Below, piece by piece: positions 62,129 to 64,000 of a stretch of DNA of 64,000 bases. The DNA lies in contig CBDCSV010000009.1 of NCBI GenBank assembly GCA_965221855.1, positions 1 to 64,000 on the forward strand. Direction: 5' to 3'. Source of the stretch: JAJDXO01 sp965221855. Lineage in GTDB: Bacteria > Pseudomonadota > Alphaproteobacteria > Rhodospirillales > UBA2165. The notes under the pieces are model-generated. The model was not told where the DNA came from, made no database searches, and saw only the letters and a list, made by a program, of their open reading frames with translations. The translations under genes and the position numbers were made by a program. Numbering within the stretch: the stretch's first letter is position 1; every line of letters begins with the position of its first letter.

Positions 62129-62800
62129 TCATATTTTGACGGAAGCGTATCCTGCGTTTTTGAAGTAGTTGGCGCATTGCTGTGGCTCGATGGTGTCGAT
62201 GAGGCTCCCGAGATGGCGCCATAAGTCGTCGATCTCCCGCTTCTGGGCGTTTCTCATCCAGTGCTTGATTTGGGCAAAGGTCTGCTCGATGGGATTGAGG
62301 TCGGGGGAATATTTGGGCAGGAGCCACAGCTTGGCTCCGGCGGCACGGATGGCGTTTCGCACGGCTTTTGACTTGTGGCTGCCGAGATTGTCCATGATGA
62401 CGATGTCGCCGGGCACCAGGGTCGGCACGAGCAGCTGCTCGACGTAGGCGCGGAAGCACACGCCATTGATGGGGCCGTCGAAGACGCAGGGCGCGGTGAA
62501 CCGGTCGCAGCGCAGCGCGCCGATGAAGGTCAGGGTGTGCCACCGCCCATGGGGGGCAAAGCCGCGGACCCGCTCCCCTTTCGGCCCCCAGCCGCGCAGC
62601 GGGGCCATATTGGTCCGGATCCAGGTTTCATCAATGAATACCAGCCGTTCGGGATCAAGCTTTGCCTGCCACGCCTTCCAGCGCCTGCGATGGCGGGCGA
62701 TGTCCGCGCGCGCCCGTTCAACGGCGAACAGGGTTTTTTTTAAAGCGCAGCCCTTCACGGCGCAGAAACAGCCATACCGTGCTGTGGGATACCCTGACAC
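62129..62800 (-). CDS. IS630-family transposase, DDE catalytic part (second frame)
   Basis: A 223-codon frame holding the catalytic domain: VFIDETWIRTN (first Asp), IVIMDNLGSHKS (second Asp) and YSPDLNPIEQTFAQIK (Glu). It has no start codon of its own with a ribosome site at the proper place, so it is probably expressed by frameshifting from the upstream frame at the A8 run on the minus strand (62734-62741). The C-terminus ends ASVKI close to the left inverted repeat. Confidence 0.85.
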   Translation of the reverse strand: MSGYPTARYGCFCAVKGCALKKTLFAVERARADIARHRRRWKAWQAKLDPERLVFIDETWIRTNMAPLRGWGPKGERVRGFAPHGRWHTLTFIGALRCDRFTAPCVFDGPINGVCFRAYVEQLLVPTLVPGDIVIMDNLGSHKSKAVRNAIRAAGAKLWLLPKYSPDLNPIEQTFAQIKHWMRNAQKREIDDLWRHLGSLIDTIEPQQCANYFKNAGYASVKI

Positions 62801-63077
62801 CCCGAGCGGCCAACTCGTCTCTCAACCGATGCAGCGTCAGATGCGGCTCCTGGTCGATCCGGCCGACAATGAACTCCCGATGGGGCTCAAGAACCCGGCG
62901 GCGGTGACCGCCCATCTTGCCGGGCGCAACACTCCCCGTCCACCGGTAGCGCTGCGACCACTTAACCACGCTCGAAACCGCAACCCCAAACCGAGCCGCT
63001 ACAGCGCGGCAACTCTCCCCCGCCAAAACCGCCAAAACAACACGCTCTCGCAAATCAATCGAATAAGGTCTCGCCAT
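62718..63077 (-). CDS. IS630-family transposase, HTH part (first frame)
   Basis: A 119-aa frame with the N-terminal paired-type HTH (RERVVLAVLAGESCRAVAAR, then SVVKWSQRYRW) and a second winged-type region ending VWLFLRREGLRFKK. ATG 63077 (MARPYS) is chosen over the in-frame ATG at 63116. It runs into TTTAAAAAAAACCC on the minus strand. A +1 (or -2) shift or transcriptional slippage at the A8 run joins it to the catalytic frame. Confidence 0.82.
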   Translation of the reverse strand: MARPYSIDLRERVVLAVLAGESCRAVAARFGVAVSSVVKWSQRYRWTGSVAPGKMGGHRRRVLEPHREFIVGRIDQEPHLTLHRLRDELAARGVRVSHSTVWLFLRREGLRFKKNPVRR

Positions 63078-63165
63078 GAATGCTGGCCTCCTTGCCCAGC
63101 ATCCATCTTGAATCATGGTTCGCCCATACTTGGGAATCCCTAAAATGATTCAATCAATCTCAAAT

Positions 63166-63174
63166 ACGCTCTAG
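63166..63174 (+). repeat. Right terminal inverted repeat of the IS630-family element
   Basis: ACGCTCTAG, the inverse of the left end (62119-62127). TA at 63172-63173 is the second copy of the target duplication. Confidence 0.7.
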
Positions 63175-64000
63175 AGGCTGTTGTCCATCCGCAGCCAGTC
63201 GTAGCGGTCCATCGACCTGACGCCGATTTCCTCGGATGTCAGGCTGGCGGCGCCCCTGCGCAGCACGTTGAGCGGCACCGTGTCACCGGCTTCCCCGCTA
63301 TTCCAGAGCTTGCGGAAGTAATCCGCCTGACCGGAGACCGGATTTCCGCCGACGCCGAGAATCATATCGCCCGGCTCGATGCCGGCGCGGGCCGCCGGGC
63401 CGCCGGGACTTACCCGTGACACGATAACCCGGCTATGGAATTCCTGGGTGTTGGCGCCGATCCAAGGCCGGTACGGTCCCGCGCGGCGGCCCTTCGAGAG
63501 CAAATCGGCGAACACCGGCTTCAACTCGTCGATGGGCACGAACATGTTGCCCGGCAGCGGATGGCCGAGACCCGAGGAATCGCCGACGAACAGGGATCCG
63601 ATTCCCAGCAGTTTTCCGTCCGGGCCGAGCAAGGCGGCGCCGCTGTGGAAGGCATGGGGCGGCGAGGTGAATATGGCCTTTTCGAGCAGGTACTCCCAGG
63701 CGCCGGCGAAGGCCCGGCGGGAGACGACTTGCGCCGTCGATATGGGCTGCGCGCCGCCCCGGCTGACGATTAGAACCTGATCCGTCACGTTCAACTCCGC
63801 CGAGCGCCCGAACCGGATGGGTGCGACGCCGAGAGGCCGCTGCGCCTTGATTAGACCGAAGCCGGTCTCATGATCGTAAGCCACGATGCCGGCGGGAATC
63901 TGGTTGCCGTCGGCGCCGGTGACGACCGCCCCCGATGCTTCCAGAATCAAATAGCCGATCGTCAGCACCAGGCCGTTGCCGTCGACGACCACGCCGCTGC
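63171..64000 (-). CDS. HtrA/trypsin-like protein with PDZ domain, catalytic residues degenerate (5' end outside the window)
   Basis: The readable 276 codons start at SGVVVDGNGLVLTIGYLI, the place where HtrA proteases carry the catalytic His in LTNxHVV; His is missing here. The expected catalytic Asp lies in YDHETGFGLIK and is Gly instead. The Ser remains in AFHSGAALLGPDG. A PDZ domain (SRVSPGGPAARAGIEPGDMIL) follows, with a C-terminal tail ending DNSL. The protein is probably a non-catalytic chaperone or sensor. The stop TAG at 63171-63173 uses the target TA and one base of the IS end. The N-terminus lies beyond base 64000. Confidence 0.78.
   Translation of the reverse strand, partial: SGVVVDGNGLVLTIGYLILEASGAVVTGADGNQIPAGIVAYDHETGFGLIKAQRPLGVAPIRFGRSAELNVTDQVLIVSRGGAQPISTAQVVSRRAFAGAWEYLLEKAIFTSPPHAFHSGAALLGPDGKLLGIGSLFVGDSSGLGHPLPGNMFVPIDELKPVFADLLSKGRRAGPYRPWIGANTQEFHSRVIVSRVSPGGPAARAGIEPGDMILGVGGNPVSGQADYFRKLWNSGEAGDTVPLNVLRRGAASLTSEEIGVRSMDRYDWLRMDNSL

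Larger units (their letters stand above)
62122..63171 (-). mobile_element. IS630-family insertion sequence, about 1050 bp
   Basis: Bounded by inverted ends with a TA dinucleotide on both sides (62120-62121 and 63172-63173), the typical IS630 target duplication. It contains one transposase split over two overlapping minus-strand frames. It lies in the narrow gap between the convergent ClC and protease genes, leaving both intact, and the stop codon of the protease gene is regenerated at the junction. Confidence 0.85.

Overview
The window reads as a high-GC alphaproteobacterial chromosome segment, most likely from a Rhodospirillales-like lineage. This is inferred from gene content: SmoEFGK-MtlK polyol operon, narK1K2GHJI, pst-phoU-phoB, an ArsR-methyltransferase in front of metF-metH, and MlaA. 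Nearly all of it is coding, with tightly overlapping operons. No rRNA, tRNA or CRISPR array was recognised. One insertion sequence (IS630 type) sits at the right end.

Left part (0-21.7 kb), uptake and catabolism. A seven-gene polyol operon (116-7816) encodes an ABC importer, a mannitol-type dehydrogenase and two PfkB kinases; a 16-bp-arm palindrome lies in front of it. A leftward ABC operon follows (7890-12424). It has one exported binding protein and one signal-less binding-protein-fold protein resembling 4,5-dihydroxyphthalate decarboxylase. Divergent from it are two creatinase/aminopeptidase-fold (M24) proteins with substituted metal ligands and an MmgE/PrpD protein (12653-16290). These converge on an ATP-dependent hydantoinase/oxoprolinase pair (hyuB, hyuA), which is divergent from a LysR regulator carrying two HTH domains. 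I read 7.9-21.7 kb as one catabolic locus for an unidentified, possibly ureide-, lactam- or aromatic-acid-like substrate.

Middle (21.7-39.9 kb). A complete respiratory nitrate reductase locus (Crp/Fnr regulator, narK1, narK2, narG, narH, narJ, narI) has two FNR/DNR-type boxes at its divergent promoter. narH contains an in-frame amber codon that removes the last 60 residues. Next come glycerate 2-kinase, a DJ-1/PfpI protein, a cupin, a ThDP enzyme, a methyltransferase-like gene broken by an in-frame TGA, and a 2-aminobenzoate-CoA ligase-like enzyme. A 108-aa small protein is followed by a 0.5-kb intergenic region with an AT-rich tract, a candidate small RNA and a REP-like inverted repeat.

Right part (40-64 kb). 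This holds a 1-Cys peroxiredoxin, the phosphate regulon (soluble PhoR, pstSCAB, phoU, phoB) with Pho-box-like repeats before pstS, a di-haem peroxidase, EttA, MlaA, the ArsR-methyltransferase/metF/metH operon with a palindromic operator, OsmC (its Shine-Dalgarno sequence lies in a hairpin), a ferredoxin-metallo-beta-lactamase fusion, a ClC channel, the IS630 element, and the C-terminal part of a degenerate HtrA-like protein cut by the window edge.

Recurring pattern: all three ABC operons that begin with an exported binding protein carry a strong hairpin just after that gene (1444-1481, 11393-11427, 43582-43612). This is consistent with stabilising the binding-protein mRNA relative to the downstream transporter genes.
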